From an uncultured Prevotellaceae bacterium (GTDB lineage Bacteria; Bacteroidota; Bacteroidia; Bacteroidales; Bacteroidaceae), in assembly GCA_900314655.1 (NCBI GenBank), contig OMWC01000002.1, forward strand, positions 152,633 through 216,632: 64,000 bases of DNA. The letters are read 5' to 3'. The first letter of the stretch is position 1. The number at the start of each line of letters is the position of its first letter. The translations under genes and the position numbers were made by a program. The notes below the pieces were generated by a model. That model was not told where the DNA came from and made no database searches. It worked only from the letters and a program-made list of their open reading frames with translations. Below are positions 1 to 8,028 of the stretch, in pieces.

Positions 1-1
1 T

Positions 2-403
2 TACGGTGAGGCTACCGTGCCTAAGATTACCGTCACGCTCCGCAAGTCGTATGGTGGTTCTCACATCGTGATGGGCTCCAAGCAGCTCCACACCGACGTG
101 AACTACGCATGGCCCAATGCTGAGATTGCCGTGATGGGTGCATCTGGTGCAGCTGCCGTTCTCTATGCCAAGGAAGCCAAGGCCAAGAAAGAGGCCGGCG
201 AAGACGTAGGCGCATTCATCGCTGAGAAGGAACAGGAGTACAACGACCTGTTTGCCAATCCATATCAGGCAGCCAAATACGGCTACATTGACGACGTGAT
301 TGAGCCACGCAACACCCGCTTCCGCATCTGCCGCGCACTGGCTCAGCTCCAGACCAAGCGCGATTCGCTTCCCGCTAAGAAGCACGGTAATATTCCAATG
401 TAA
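2..403 (+). CDS. Acyl-CoA carboxyltransferase / methylmalonyl-CoA decarboxylase alpha subunit, C-terminal part
   Basis: The 5' end lies outside the window; the frame is open from base 2 and about 133 C-terminal residues are visible. The segment has the features of the C-terminal carboxyltransferase domain of the PccB/MmdA family: the stretch KSYGGSHIVMGSK, then NAEIAVMGASGAA, then the family ending KKHGNIPM. Enzymes of this family move a carboxyl group between an acyl-CoA such as propionyl-CoA or methylmalonyl-CoA and a biotin carrier. A biotin carrier gene lies 180 bp downstream, which supports a biotin-dependent complex. Whether it works as a propionyl-CoA carboxylase or a methylmalonyl-CoA decarboxylase in succinate-propionate metabolism cannot be decided here, because upstream genes are not visible. 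Confidence 0.9.
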   Translation, partial: YGEATVPKITVTLRKSYGGSHIVMGSKQLHTDVNYAWPNAEIAVMGASGAAAVLYAKEAKAKKEAGEDVGAFIAEKEQEYNDLFANPYQAAKYGYIDDVIEPRNTRFRICRALAQLQTKRDSLPAKKHGNIPM

Positions 404-414
404 GCAAGACTATT

Positions 415-570
415 ATGACTAACGAAGTATATGCTGCCATTGCCATGGCGCTCCATGAGCATCAGGGCAACAATGTGCACGACAAGGAGGCTGGCATCAT
501 CACCATCAGGAATCACCACACCCAGTGGGACTCTCACATCCTGACGATGACGCCGAATCCTTCGAAATAA
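415..570 (+). CDS. Small (51 aa) subunit of the biotin-dependent decarboxylase complex, OadG/MmdE-like
   Basis: This short ORF starts 11 bp after the carboxyltransferase stop and ends 12 bp before the biotin carrier gene, so it is co-transcribed and fills the gap exactly. The protein begins MTNEVYAAIAMALHEHQG and continues with GIITIRNHHTQWDSHI. That is an N-terminal hydrophobic/alanine stretch followed by a short basic and aromatic tail. It resembles the C-terminal part of gamma/delta (OadG/MmdD) and epsilon subunits of sodium-pumping decarboxylases, which help assemble the carboxyltransferase with its partners. It has no transmembrane segment of its own. The family assignment is an inference from position and pattern; coding status is well supported by spacing and frame. 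Confidence 0.65.
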   Translation: MTNEVYAAIAMALHEHQGNNVHDKEAGIITIRNHHTQWDSHILTMTPNPSK

Positions 571-582
571 AATCTACACGCA

Positions 583-1011
583 ATGAAAGAATATAAATAT
601 ACCATCAACGGTAATAAGTACGAAGTTGCCATCGGCGACATCGAAGACAATATTGCCACCGTAACCGTGAACGGTGAGGAATACAAGGTGGAAATGGAGA
701 AAGAGGCTGAGCCCGAGAAGAAGAAGGTCGTAGTGGCCCGTCCTGCTGCCAAGGCAGATGCTCCCGCCTCCGCACCTGCTGCCGGAAAAGTGAACGTGAA
801 CAATGCGCTGAAGGCTCCGCTCCCCGGCGTGATCACCGAGGTGAAGGTTGCCGTAGGCGACGAAGTGAAGGCCGGCGACACCGTGGTTGTGCTGGAAGCC
901 ATGAAGATGGCCAACAACCTGGACGCTGAGACCGACGGTAAGGTAACGGCCGTTCTGGTGAAGGAAGGCGACAGCGTGATGGAAGACACGCCGCTCGTTG
1001 TCATCGAATAA
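583..1011 (+). CDS. Biotin carboxyl carrier protein (142 aa)
   Basis: The C-terminal half (about residues 75-142) is a biotinyl/lipoyl domain with the biotinylation motif EAMKM; the acceptor lysine is residue 108. Before it lies a flexible Ala/Pro/Lys-rich linker (about 52-70), and the N-terminal 40 residues form a short beta-rich segment (YKYTINGNKYEVAIGDI) as in MmdC/OadA-type carriers. It carries CO2 on biotin between the carboxyltransferase encoded upstream and a partner enzyme. It is the last gene of its operon: a hairpin with a U-run starts 20 bp after the stop. The membrane subunit gene (OadB/MmdB) that often follows in such operons is absent here. Confidence 0.93.
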   Translation: MKEYKYTINGNKYEVAIGDIEDNIATVTVNGEEYKVEMEKEAEPEKKKVVVARPAAKADAPASAPAAGKVNVNNALKAPLPGVITEVKVAVGDEVKAGDTVVVLEAMKMANNLDAETDGKVTAVLVKEGDSVMEDTPLVVIE

Positions 1012-1030
1012 GGCTACACCTTAAATTATA

Positions 1031-1080
1031 AAAACGCTAAATTGCGCCTACGGGGTCAGCAGTTTAGCGTTTTTTCTTTT
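1031..1080. terminator. Bidirectional intrinsic terminator
   Basis: Complementary arms AAAACGCTAAA (1031-1041) and TTTAGCGTTTT (1063-1073) enclose a 21-base loop and are followed by a T-rich run to 1080. On the minus strand the same hairpin is followed by a T-rich tract. It sits between the convergent ends of the biotin carrier gene and the MFS gene and can serve both. Confidence 0.85.
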
Positions 1081-1081
1081 A

Positions 1082-2263
1082 TTAGCGGTTCTTATGCTTC
1101 AAGTACCAGGTGTGGGTGAAGAACTGGTAGATAAGCAAGGCCGCTACAACCAGCACGAAAGAACTCCATACGCATGCCGCCAGACTGGCTTTACAACACA
1201 TAAAGCCGACCGCCAACCCAAGCGCAAGCCCGAATTCCCATCCCAGGAAATAGGTGCTCTGAGAGGTGCCTCGCTGGCAATGGTGGCTGAGCTTGATGAA
1301 GAACAATAGGAAGCGGGCGCCAATGATGCCCGTACCCGTGCCGATGAAAAATGGCGCAATATAATCTACGGCCGTCTTCTGGTGACTAAGCAGCATCAGC
1401 AAGGCGCAGCCTATCAGGAACAGTCCACTGAGCACTTCGCTCTTCAATTCTGCATTTACGAAGACGAATTTCTGCGCAATCAGCGACAACAGGAAGCCCG
1501 ACATCATCATGCCGTAGAAGATAATGTTGTGGGGAAGCGCAAAGAGGATGCCGATGGCTGTGGTGATCAGCACCAGGTTCAGGAACAGCCACAGGCCCTG
1601 AGGCAGGAAGAAGCGGTCGAGCGTGAATACACGCACCTTGTCTTCGGGTGCCTTGAATGGGAAATGAATGGTAAGAATCAGGCAGGCTGCCAACAGACAG
1701 CAAGCCATGGACCCCACCAGCACGGTGTCGAAACCTGCAACCGACGACGTGCCGAACCGCATCAATATGAGGGCACTCAGCGGCCCCAGCGAAAGGGCAA
1801 AACGACCGAACCATGAGGCGCTGTGATTGGCCTCCGTGCGCTGAAACGACTCGCAGGTATCGATGATGAGCGTACTCATCAGCACCATCTGCGTAAACCC
1901 GAAAAAGGCACCACAGCATAAGCGTATAAGCAGCAACACCCAGAACGGCAGCGGCCCGAGCTTCACGCCATAATATAAAAAAGCATACGACAGCATCAAG
2001 CCCACAATGGCCCAGAGGCAAACATGATTGCGGCGCTCATGCTGAACAAGGAAGCTGCAGAATCCGCCGAGCAGGAACAGCCCAACGCCATAAGCCAACA
2101 TCATCAGTCCCGTTTGCTCCATCCCGTGATGAAGCTGCATCCACTGCGGCATCGAAGGGATGAGCATATAGACCGACATGTTGAGCAGCAGGTTGGCTAA
2201 AGCCAGATGCCAGAACTCACGATGCCAGAGCTTTACATGGACAGGCGTATTCTGTGTGTACAT
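1082..2263 (-). CDS. Major facilitator superfamily transporter
   Basis: The 393-residue protein consists almost entirely of hydrophobic helices separated by short polar loops, in an MFS-like layout. An early stretch reads SMPQWMQLHHGMEQTGLM, typical of the helix 1-2 region. The substrate cannot be read from the sequence; the protein resembles the drug/sugar-efflux class of MFS proteins in Bacteroidales. The gene begins 5 bp after the panB stop, so the two are probably co-transcribed. That context does not prove a pantoate or pantothenate substrate. The cytoplasmic tail ends in basic residues (YLKHKNR). Confidence 0.85.
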   Translation of the reverse strand: MYTQNTPVHVKLWHREFWHLALANLLLNMSVYMLIPSMPQWMQLHHGMEQTGLMMLAYGVGLFLLGGFCSFLVQHERRNHVCLWAIVGLMLSYAFLYYGVKLGPLPFWVLLLIRLCCGAFFGFTQMVLMSTLIIDTCESFQRTEANHSASWFGRFALSLGPLSALILMRFGTSSVAGFDTVLVGSMACCLLAACLILTIHFPFKAPEDKVRVFTLDRFFLPQGLWLFLNLVLITTAIGILFALPHNIIFYGMMMSGFLLSLIAQKFVFVNAELKSEVLSGLFLIGCALLMLLSHQKTAVDYIAPFFIGTGTGIIGARFLLFFIKLSHHCQRGTSQSTYFLGWEFGLALGLAVGFMCCKASLAACVWSSFVLVVAALLIYQFFTHTWYLKHKNR

Positions 2264-2268
2264 ACGTA

Positions 2269-3090
2269 TTAATAGCTTTCCTGTTCGTTGGGGAAATCAC
2301 CCGATTTCACGTCGCCTACATATTGGCCAATGGCATCTGTCATCACCTGATACAGATTGGCATAGCGGCGAAGGAAACGCGGAGAGAATCCTTGCGACTT
2401 GCCCAGCATGTCGTCGATTACGAGTATCTGGCCGTCGGTATGGCCACCGGCACCGATACCGATCGTGGGCACATTGATAGCCTTCGTCACTTCATCAGCA
2501 AGCGTGGCCGGCACTTTCTCCAGAACAACCGCAAAACAACCGGCCTCCGAGAGCAATTTTGCATCAGAGATCAACTTCTGAGCCTCGGCTTCTTCCTTGG
2601 CCCGAACGGCATACGTGCCAAACTTGTTGATGCTCTGAGGTGTCAGTCCCAGGTGTCCCATCACGGGAATACCTGCATCCAGGATACCCTTCACGGTGTC
2701 AAGAATCTCGATGCCGCCCTCCAGCTTGAGTGCATCGCAGCCACTTTCCTTCATGATGCGAACGGCGTTCTTGATGCCTTCCTTGCGGTCAACCTGATAG
2801 GAACCGAAAGGCATGTCACACACGACCAACGCACGCTTCACGGCGCGAACCACCGAACGAGCATGATAGATCATCTGATCTACGGTCATGGGGAGCGTGG
2901 TATGGTTACCAGCCATCACGTTGGAGGCTGAGTCGCCAATCAATATTCCGTCAATGCCGGCTCCGTCAACGATGCCAGCCGTAGTGAAGTCATAGGATGT
3001 AAGCATGGAAATCTTCTCTCCACGCTGCTTCATTTCGATAAAACGATGCGTTGTAACCTTACGCGCATCACTTACTAAATATCCTGCCAT
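2269..3090 (-). CDS. panB: 3-methyl-2-oxobutanoate hydroxymethyltransferase (PanB)
   Basis: PanB catalyses the first committed step of pantothenate synthesis: it transfers a hydroxymethyl group from 5,10-methylene-THF to 2-oxoisovalerate to give ketopantoate. The 273-residue protein has the usual family length and hallmarks: [20 protein letters not shown] near the N terminus, [10 protein letters not shown] with the metal-binding Asp, [18 protein letters not shown], and [21 protein letters not shown] chose the ATG at 3090 ([12 protein letters not shown]) because the upstream in-frame stretch is not family-like and a promoter box lies in it at 3129-3136. The later enzymes panC and panD are 34 kb away in this window. 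Confidence 0.96.
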   Translation of the reverse strand: MAGYLVSDARKVTTHRFIEMKQRGEKISMLTSYDFTTAGIVDGAGIDGILIGDSASNVMAGNHTTLPMTVDQMIYHARSVVRAVKRALVVCDMPFGSYQVDRKEGIKNAVRIMKESGCDALKLEGGIEILDTVKGILDAGIPVMGHLGLTPQSINKFGTYAVRAKEEAEAQKLISDAKLLSEAGCFAVVLEKVPATLADEVTKAINVPTIGIGAGGHTDGQILVIDDMLGKSQGFSPRFLRRYANLYQVMTDAIGQYVGDVKSGDFPNEQESY

Positions 3091-3128
3091 AATACTATAT
3101 TTAATTGAGTTGTATAGAAAATCGGGTG

Positions 3129-3136
3129 CAAAGATA
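3129..3136 (-). promoter_or_regulatory. Promoter -7 box of panB
   Basis: The minus strand reads TATCTTTG, matching the Bacteroidota sigma-ABfr consensus TAnnTTTG. It lies 38 bases upstream of the panB ATG. It also falls just outside the stop of the HAD gene. Confidence 0.7.
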
Positions 3137-3143
3137 GTGCTTT

Positions 3144-3797
3144 TTAGCGAGACACGGACACAATTTTGCAAAATTTTTCATCATCTAAGCCTTCGTAATC
3201 AGGTATCACCAAGTCGCACAAGGGCGAAATGGCTTCGGCTGGATTGGTCGTAGAGAGTCCCACGACGGTCATTCCTGCTGCCCTACCCGATTTGATTCCG
3301 TTGAAACTGTCCTCAAAGACCATGCATTCCGAGGGCTTAAGTCCGAAGCGTTGGGCAGCCTTCAGATAACAGTCGGGATCAGGCTTTGAGGCCGAGAAGT
3401 CTTCAGAGGTGAGAATAGCATCAAAGATGGTATGAAATTCCGGGTGCTGCCGATACACGGAAGTCATCTTGATCTGATTGCTGGAAGTGACCACGGCAGT
3501 CTTCCACCCTTTGTTTCGCAACATGGATATAAACTGCTCAAATCCAGCGATATATCCGTAGTCCATTTGAGCTTCAAATTCATTCAGCCGTTGCGTGATG
3601 GCGGGTTGCTCACTGGCCAGTTCACCTGAGAACCAACCGTCGTAAATCTGCGTAAGTGTCTGTCCCTTGATTTTGTTCTCAAGTCCGGGCAATTCGGGGT
3701 GATAAAGACGGCATTGAGAACCCCAAAAAACAGAGTATTGGGATTCGGTATCAATGACCACGCCGTCGAGGTCGAAAAGTGCTGCTTTGTAATTCAT
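3144..3797 (-). CDS. HAD-family phosphatase, beta-phosphoglucomutase-like
   Basis: The protein is 217 residues when started at [15 protein letters not shown] motif I is DLDGVVID (nucleophile Asp9, acid/base Asp11), motif II is VVTSSN, motif III lysine lies in SKPDPDCY, and motif IV is VFEDSFNG. A cap domain sits between motifs I and II, as in the phosphoglucomutase/phosphoglycolate-like subclass. It probably removes phosphate from a small sugar phosphate or isomerises it; the substrate is not determined. An upstream in-frame extension is possible but would run through the promoter box at 3804-3811. The start lies only 6 bases from that box, so the transcript should be nearly leaderless. Confidence 0.88.
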   Translation of the reverse strand: MNYKAALFDLDGVVIDTESQYSVFWGSQCRLYHPELPGLENKIKGQTLTQIYDGWFSGELASEQPAITQRLNEFEAQMDYGYIAGFEQFISMLRNKGWKTAVVTSSNQIKMTSVYRQHPEFHTIFDAILTSEDFSASKPDPDCYLKAAQRFGLKPSECMVFEDSFNGIKSGRAAGMTVVGLSTTNPAEAISPLCDLVIPDYEGLDDEKFCKIVSVSR

Positions 3798-3803
3798 CGG
3801 CTG

Positions 3804-3811
3804 CAAAGGTA
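3804..3811 (-). promoter_or_regulatory. Promoter -7 box of the HAD gene
   Basis: The minus strand reads TACCTTTG, followed by six bases (CAGCCG) and then the ATG. With the usual start about 4-7 bases after the box, transcription would begin at or next to the start codon. Confidence 0.75.
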
Positions 3812-3864
3812 CATTTTTTTTTCTTTTTAACCACTGTTTTTCGTGAAATTCGCAATTAAATACG

Positions 3865-3872
3865 TACCTTTG
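3865..3872 (+). promoter_or_regulatory. Promoter -7 box of the lipoprotein-rsmG-ruvC operon
   Basis: The box TACCTTTG lies 9 bases before the ATG at 3882. It is divergent from the HAD promoter at 3804-3811, so the two promoters share about 60 bp of AT-rich DNA. The expected leader is only a few bases. Confidence 0.75.
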
Positions 3873-3881
3873 CAAAATTAT

Positions 3882-4682
3882 ATGAGGAATTTATTATTCA
3901 TAGCATTGGCCGTTCTCTTCACCGCATCGTGCGGCAGCAAAGAGGAAAAGACGGTGACAAAGGCCGAAGGCCTGGATTTCGACAGCATCTGCGTGGACAC
4001 TGTGGTGCCTCTTATTCAGGAGGAAGGTGCCCCCACGGCTCATATTCATCTCTCTCTGATGTATGCCAAAGGTGACAAAGGTGCAGCCCTCAACCAGAGT
4101 ATCCGTAAAGGAGGGTTCATGACGCCCGACTACATGGGTATACTCAGCGACCGCCTGACAATGAAGCAAGCCGTTGACTCCTTCATCATCAGCTATGCGA
4201 ACGATTATAAGCGCGACTATGCCCCGCTCTTCCGCGGCGACCGTGAACACAGTGATTCGTATAACCTGAACTATGATTGCCGCACCTATGTGCAGAACCA
4301 TCGCGACGGCATCATCTGCTATATCGCCCGAAGCACCATGTACGGAGGTGGAGAGCATAGCGTGACCAGTACCGTAGCAAAGAACCTTGAAGTAAAGACC
4401 GGAAAGGTGGTCACAGCCGCAGATGTGTTCACCGAAGGCTATGAACAGCCGCTGGCCGACCTGATTGTAGGGAAACTCTGCAAACAGCAAGGCGTGAAGA
4501 CGCTGAAAGCACTTCAGGAGAAAGGCTTCTTTGTTGACATTGAGCCCTATGCTTCCGACAACTTCATCCTTGGTGACGGCGAGATTACCTTCATCTATGT
4601 TGACTCTGAGATTTCACCCCATGAGGCTGGTGAACTGCGCATAACGCTGAACGATGATGAACTTGAAAGTCTATACAAATGA
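3882..4682 (+). CDS. Exported lipoprotein with DUF3298 (RsiV-like) C-terminal domain
   Basis: The 266-residue protein starts with a lipoprotein signal peptide (MRNLLFIALAVLFTASCGSK) whose lipobox ends at Cys17, so it should be anchored in a membrane. The middle and C-terminal regions (GGEHSVTSTVAKNLEVKTGK, then FTEGYEQPLADLIVGKL) match the pattern of DUF3298/DUF4163 proteins, a fold shared with the RsiV anti-sigma factor that binds lysozyme. No function is proven for the Bacteroidota versions. I chose the ATG at 3882 over the upstream 3843 because it starts a perfect signal peptide and lies just after a promoter box. It overlaps rsmG by 4 bases (ATGA), so it leads a six-gene operon. Confidence 0.85.
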   Translation: MRNLLFIALAVLFTASCGSKEEKTVTKAEGLDFDSICVDTVVPLIQEEGAPTAHIHLSLMYAKGDKGAALNQSIRKGGFMTPDYMGILSDRLTMKQAVDSFIISYANDYKRDYAPLFRGDREHSDSYNLNYDCRTYVQNHRDGIICYIARSTMYGGGEHSVTSTVAKNLEVKTGKVVTAADVFTEGYEQPLADLIVGKLCKQQGVKTLKALQEKGFFVDIEPYASDNFILGDGEITFIYVDSEISPHEAGELRITLNDDELESLYK

Positions 4683-5305
4683 ATATTGAACTGATCCTGA
4701 AATATTTCCCCGAAATCAGCGAGGAACAACGCCGCCAGTTTGAGATGCTCTACGACCTGTATGCAGACTGGAACGCGAAGATCAACGTCATCTCGCGCAA
4801 AGACATCGGGAATCTCTACGAACACCACGTGCTCCATTCGCTGGCTATAGCCAAGGCGCTGCACTTCAGGGATGGCTCCAAGATTCTCGACTTCGGCACG
4901 GGTGGCGGTTTCCCCGGCATCCCATTGGCCATTATGTTTCCAGCCTGCCGCTTCAAACTCATCGACGGCACGGGCAAGAAGATTCTCGTGGCAAAGGAGA
5001 TATCGAAAGCCATCGGACTGAAGAACTGCTTCCCGGAGCACCTGCGCGGCGAGGATGAAAAAGACAAATACGACTTCGTGGTATCAAGGGCCGTCATGCA
5101 ACTGCCCGACCTGATGAAGATCGTGAAGAAGAACGTTAGCAACCGCCAGCAAAATGCCATGGCCAACGGTGTGATGGCCCTGAAAGGTGGTGACGTGCAG
5201 GCCGAGACTTATCCATTCAGGAAAATCGTGGAGGTGCTTGACATCCATAACTGGTTCGAGGAAGAATGGTTCAAGGAGAAGCACCTGATATATGTCCCCT
5301 GCTAA
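4679..5305 (+). CDS. rsmG: 16S rRNA (guanine-N7) methyltransferase RsmG
   Basis: RsmG (GidB) methylates N7 of G527 in 16S rRNA using S-adenosylmethionine. The 208-residue length is normal. The N-terminal helical part contains WNAKINVISRKD and NLYEHHVLHSLA, and the SAM-binding loop ILDFGTGGGFPGIPL lies at about residues 69-83, followed by LIDGTGKK (ribose contact) and VVSRAV. The start overlaps the stop of the lipoprotein gene by 4 bases, implying translational coupling. Confidence 0.95.
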   Translation: MNIELILKYFPEISEEQRRQFEMLYDLYADWNAKINVISRKDIGNLYEHHVLHSLAIAKALHFRDGSKILDFGTGGGFPGIPLAIMFPACRFKLIDGTGKKILVAKEISKAIGLKNCFPEHLRGEDEKDKYDFVVSRAVMQLPDLMKIVKKNVSNRQQNAMANGVMALKGGDVQAETYPFRKIVEVLDIHNWFEEEWFKEKHLIYVPC

Positions 5306-5330
5306 AAACTTCATTAATTCAAGACATAAA

Positions 5331-5978
5331 ATGCTGAAGATTCAAAGGTTTGTCTGCAACATGTTCGGTGAGAACACTTATGTGGTAAGCGACGAGACGA
5401 AAGAATGCCTCTTCGTTGACTGTGGTGCTTTCTATCCAGAAGAACGCGCGGCCATCCGCCGTTACGTGCAGGAAGAACAATTGAAGCCCGTTTCGCTGAT
5501 TTGCACCCACGGACACCTTGACCATGTACTCGGCAACAGTTTCCTCTATGATGAATACGGACTGAAGGCACAGGTACATGCTGACGACGAATATCTGATA
5601 AGCAACATCCCAGAGCAAGCTCGCTCCATGGTGGGAATGAATTATCAGGAGCGCTTAGCACCCGTCGGCGCATACATCCATGCCATGGACAAGATCCGTT
5701 TCGGAAATCATCAGCTGGAGATTATCCACACGCCCGGTCATACACCCGGCGGCGTGGTCTATTATTGTGAAGAAGAAAAAGTGGCCTTCACGGGCGACAC
5801 CTTATTTAATATGTCGGTAGGAAGGACAGATTTCCCTGGTGGGTCCTGGGCTCAGTTGATGCAGAGCATGAAACTGCTCGTGAGCAAGCTACCCAAAGAC
5901 ACCACCCTATTGACCGGACACGGCAACCAGACCACAATGGACTATGAATGCCAGTGGAATCCGTACTTAAAGAATTAG
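5331..5978 (+). CDS. MBL-fold metallo-hydrolase (glyoxalase II-like)
   Basis: The 215-residue protein has the metallo-beta-lactamase zinc motif THGHLDH (His60, His62, Asp64, His65), then IIHTPGHTPGGVVYY, FTGDTLF (bridging Asp) and a terminal GHGNQTT. This arrangement is that of small glyoxalase II-like hydrolases such as YcbL, which cleave thioesters like S-lactoylglutathione; the in vivo substrate is unknown. I start it at MLKIQRFVCNMFGENTYV, the family start. An ATG at 5292 would extend it but overlap rsmG. The following ruvC gene lies in the same reading frame, separated by one stop codon and one further codon. Confidence 0.9.
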   Translation: MLKIQRFVCNMFGENTYVVSDETKECLFVDCGAFYPEERAAIRRYVQEEQLKPVSLICTHGHLDHVLGNSFLYDEYGLKAQVHADDEYLISNIPEQARSMVGMNYQERLAPVGAYIHAMDKIRFGNHQLEIIHTPGHTPGGVVYYCEEEKVAFTGDTLFNMSVGRTDFPGGSWAQLMQSMKLLVSKLPKDTTLLTGHGNQTTMDYECQWNPYLKN

Positions 5979-5981
5979 GAA

Positions 5982-6545
5982 TTGAATAGCGAAAAGATCA
6001 TATTAGGGATTGACCCGGGCACCAACGTGATGGGCTACGGTCTGCTGAAGGTGACCGGTAACAAGGCGCAAATGATGGCCATGGGTGTCATCGATATGCG
6101 TAAGCAAAGCGATCCCTACCTGAGACTCGGATATATCTTTGAACGGGTGACTGGACTCATTGCGGAGTTTCTGCCAGACGAAATGGCAATTGAGGCACCG
6201 TTTTTCGGAAAGAACGTTCAGTCGATGCTCAAACTCGGACGTGCCCAAGGCGTGGCCATCGCAGCTGCCATTCATCGTGACATCCCTATCCACGAATATG
6301 CACCGCTGAAGATCAAGATGGCCATCACCGGAAACGGAGCAGCCTCGAAGGAACAGGTGGCCGGGATGCTCAAACGACTCCTGATGCTCAAGGAGGATGA
6401 CATGCCGCAGTTTATGGATGCTACGGATGCGCTCGGAGCTGCCTATTGTCATTTCCTGCAGGCTTCAAGGCCCGAAAGCACGGCACGCCACTACAGTTCG
6501 TGGAAGGATTTCGCGCAAAAGAACGAGAAAAGAATTAAGAGATAG
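5982..6545 (+). CDS. ruvC: Holliday junction resolvase RuvC
   Basis: RuvC is the dimeric endonuclease that cuts Holliday junctions. The 187-residue protein carries the four acidic residues of the RNase H-like active site in [13 protein letters not shown] (Asp11), AIEAPFF, and the C-terminal [13 protein letters not shown]. The gene seems to use a TTG start at 5982, preceded by AGGA; no in-frame ATG exists before the active-site Asp, and an upstream in-frame TAG belongs to the MBL gene. It ends 1 base before the next gene. Its place in an operon with rsmG and an ATPase is not a ruvABC arrangement. Confidence 0.95.
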   Translation: MNSEKIILGIDPGTNVMGYGLLKVTGNKAQMMAMGVIDMRKQSDPYLRLGYIFERVTGLIAEFLPDEMAIEAPFFGKNVQSMLKLGRAQGVAIAAAIHRDIPIHEYAPLKIKMAITGNGAASKEQVAGMLKRLLMLKEDDMPQFMDATDALGAAYCHFLQASRPESTARHYSSWKDFAQKNEKRIKR

Positions 6546-6546
6546 T

Positions 6547-8028
6547 ATGCAGAAGATTATCAACATAGAACAAGGAGTTACGCGTATGCCGGCCTGGCGG
6601 TTGGCAAAGCCCGTTGATTTCTGTCTTTGCGACGGTGAGCACATTGCCGTTGTGGGACCGAACGGCGGCGGTAAATCTATGTTGATTGACATCATCACAG
6701 GAGCACACCCCCTGCTGATGCATGCTCCGGAATACGATTTCACCCCCTCAACAAAGGAATTTGTGAGCGACAATATCCAATACATCACGTTCCGGGACTC
6801 TTATGGAACCCAGCAATCTGGCTACTATCTGCAGCAACGATGGAACCAGACCGAAATCGACAAGGAGACTCCTACCGTAGGACAGTTGCTCGAAGAGGCT
6901 TATCTGCAAGCCGGTGAAGACACTCCAGAGCGCCGCCAATTGCAGCAACACCTCTATGAGCTCTTTCATCTCGGTCATTTGATGGATAAGTATGTTATCC
7001 TGATGTCGAGCGGTGAAACCCGTAAATACCAGCTGACACGTACCTTGTTAAAACACCCGCGCGTACTGATCATGGACAACCCTTTCATCGGACTTGACTC
7101 CGAGACGCGCGACCAGCTGAAGCAACTCCTGACCGTTCTATCACGTGAACAAGCCCTACAGATGATCCTGGTGCTCTCAAAAACTGACGACATACCAGAC
7201 TTTATTACCCATGTAGTGGATATTCAGGATATGACTGTCGGCCCCAAGCAGACCATCCATGAATACTATGCTCATCGGAAACCCTACCCTGCACGTGTAC
7301 TCGCGGAAGAAAAGGAAAGGGCAATTCTCGATCTTCCCTATAACGACAAGGAATACAACACGGACGAGGTTGTGAAGATGAACGCCGTAAGCATACGCTA
7401 CGGAGAGCGCACAATCCTCGACCAACTCGACTGGACCGTAAGAAACGGTGAGCGCTGGGCGTTGAGCGGACAAAACGGCTCGGGCAAATCCACCCTGCTG
7501 TCATTGGTTTGCGCTGACAATCCGCAGAGTTATGCCTGCGATATAGAACTGTTCGGCATACCGAGAGGTTCAGGCGAAACAATCTGGGATATCAAGAAGC
7601 ACATCGGCTATGTGTCACCAGAGATGCATCGTGCCTATCTTCGCGACCTGCCTGCCATTCGTATCGTTGCCAGTGGATTGAAGGACAGCGTAGGACTATA
7701 CGTGAAACCAACGGAAGACGAATACGATATCTGTCGCTTCTGGATGGACATGTTCGGACTGAAAGGACTGGAAGAACGCACCTTCATGAAACTCTCCAGC
7801 GGTGAACAGCGGCTGGTACTGCTTGCGCGCGCATTCGTGAAAGATCCCGAACTGCTCATTCTCGACGAGCCCCTCCACGGACTCGACAACCGAAACCGCC
7901 GACTGGTGAAGGACATCATCGAAACCTTCTGCCAGCGTCGCAATAAGACCATGATCATGGTAACCCATTACGAAGAAGAATTACCCGAATGTATAACTCA
8001 TAAAATATTCTTAAAACGACACGTATGA
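6547..8028 (+). CDS. Double-domain ABC ATPase, ModF-like
   Basis: The 493-residue protein contains two ABC ATPase domains and no membrane segment. Domain 1: Walker A GPNGGGKS (residues 37-44), signature MSSGETRK, Walker B VLIMDNPF, where Asn replaces the usual catalytic Glu. Domain 2: Walker A GQNGSGKST (about 308-316), signature LSSGEQRL (about 416), Walker B LLILDEP with the normal Glu, and a switch histidine in MVTHYEEE. The order and length match E. coli ModF, whose role is unclear. No permease gene is adjacent. Other soluble double-ATPase families (ABC-F) have a longer linker. The next gene overlaps its stop by 4 bases. Confidence 0.82.
   Translation: MQKIINIEQGVTRMPAWRLAKPVDFCLCDGEHIAVVGPNGGGKSMLIDIITGAHPLLMHAPEYDFTPSTKEFVSDNIQYITFRDSYGTQQSGYYLQQRWNQTEIDKETPTVGQLLEEAYLQAGEDTPERRQLQQHLYELFHLGHLMDKYVILMSSGETRKYQLTRTLLKHPRVLIMDNPFIGLDSETRDQLKQLLTVLSREQALQMILVLSKTDDIPDFITHVVDIQDMTVGPKQTIHEYYAHRKPYPARVLAEEKERAILDLPYNDKEYNTDEVVKMNAVSIRYGERTILDQLDWTVRNGERWALSGQNGSGKSTLLSLVCADNPQSYACDIELFGIPRGSGETIWDIKKHIGYVSPEMHRAYLRDLPAIRIVASGLKDSVGLYVKPTEDEYDICRFWMDMFGLKGLEERTFMKLSSGEQRLVLLARAFVKDPELLILDEPLHGLDNRNRRLVKDIIETFCQRRNKTMIMVTHYEEELPECITHKIFLKRHV

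Noticed and set aside
5331..6545. MBL and RuvC as one gene broken by a point stop codon
   Set aside because: Both proteins are full length for separate families, and no natural fusion of these is known to me.
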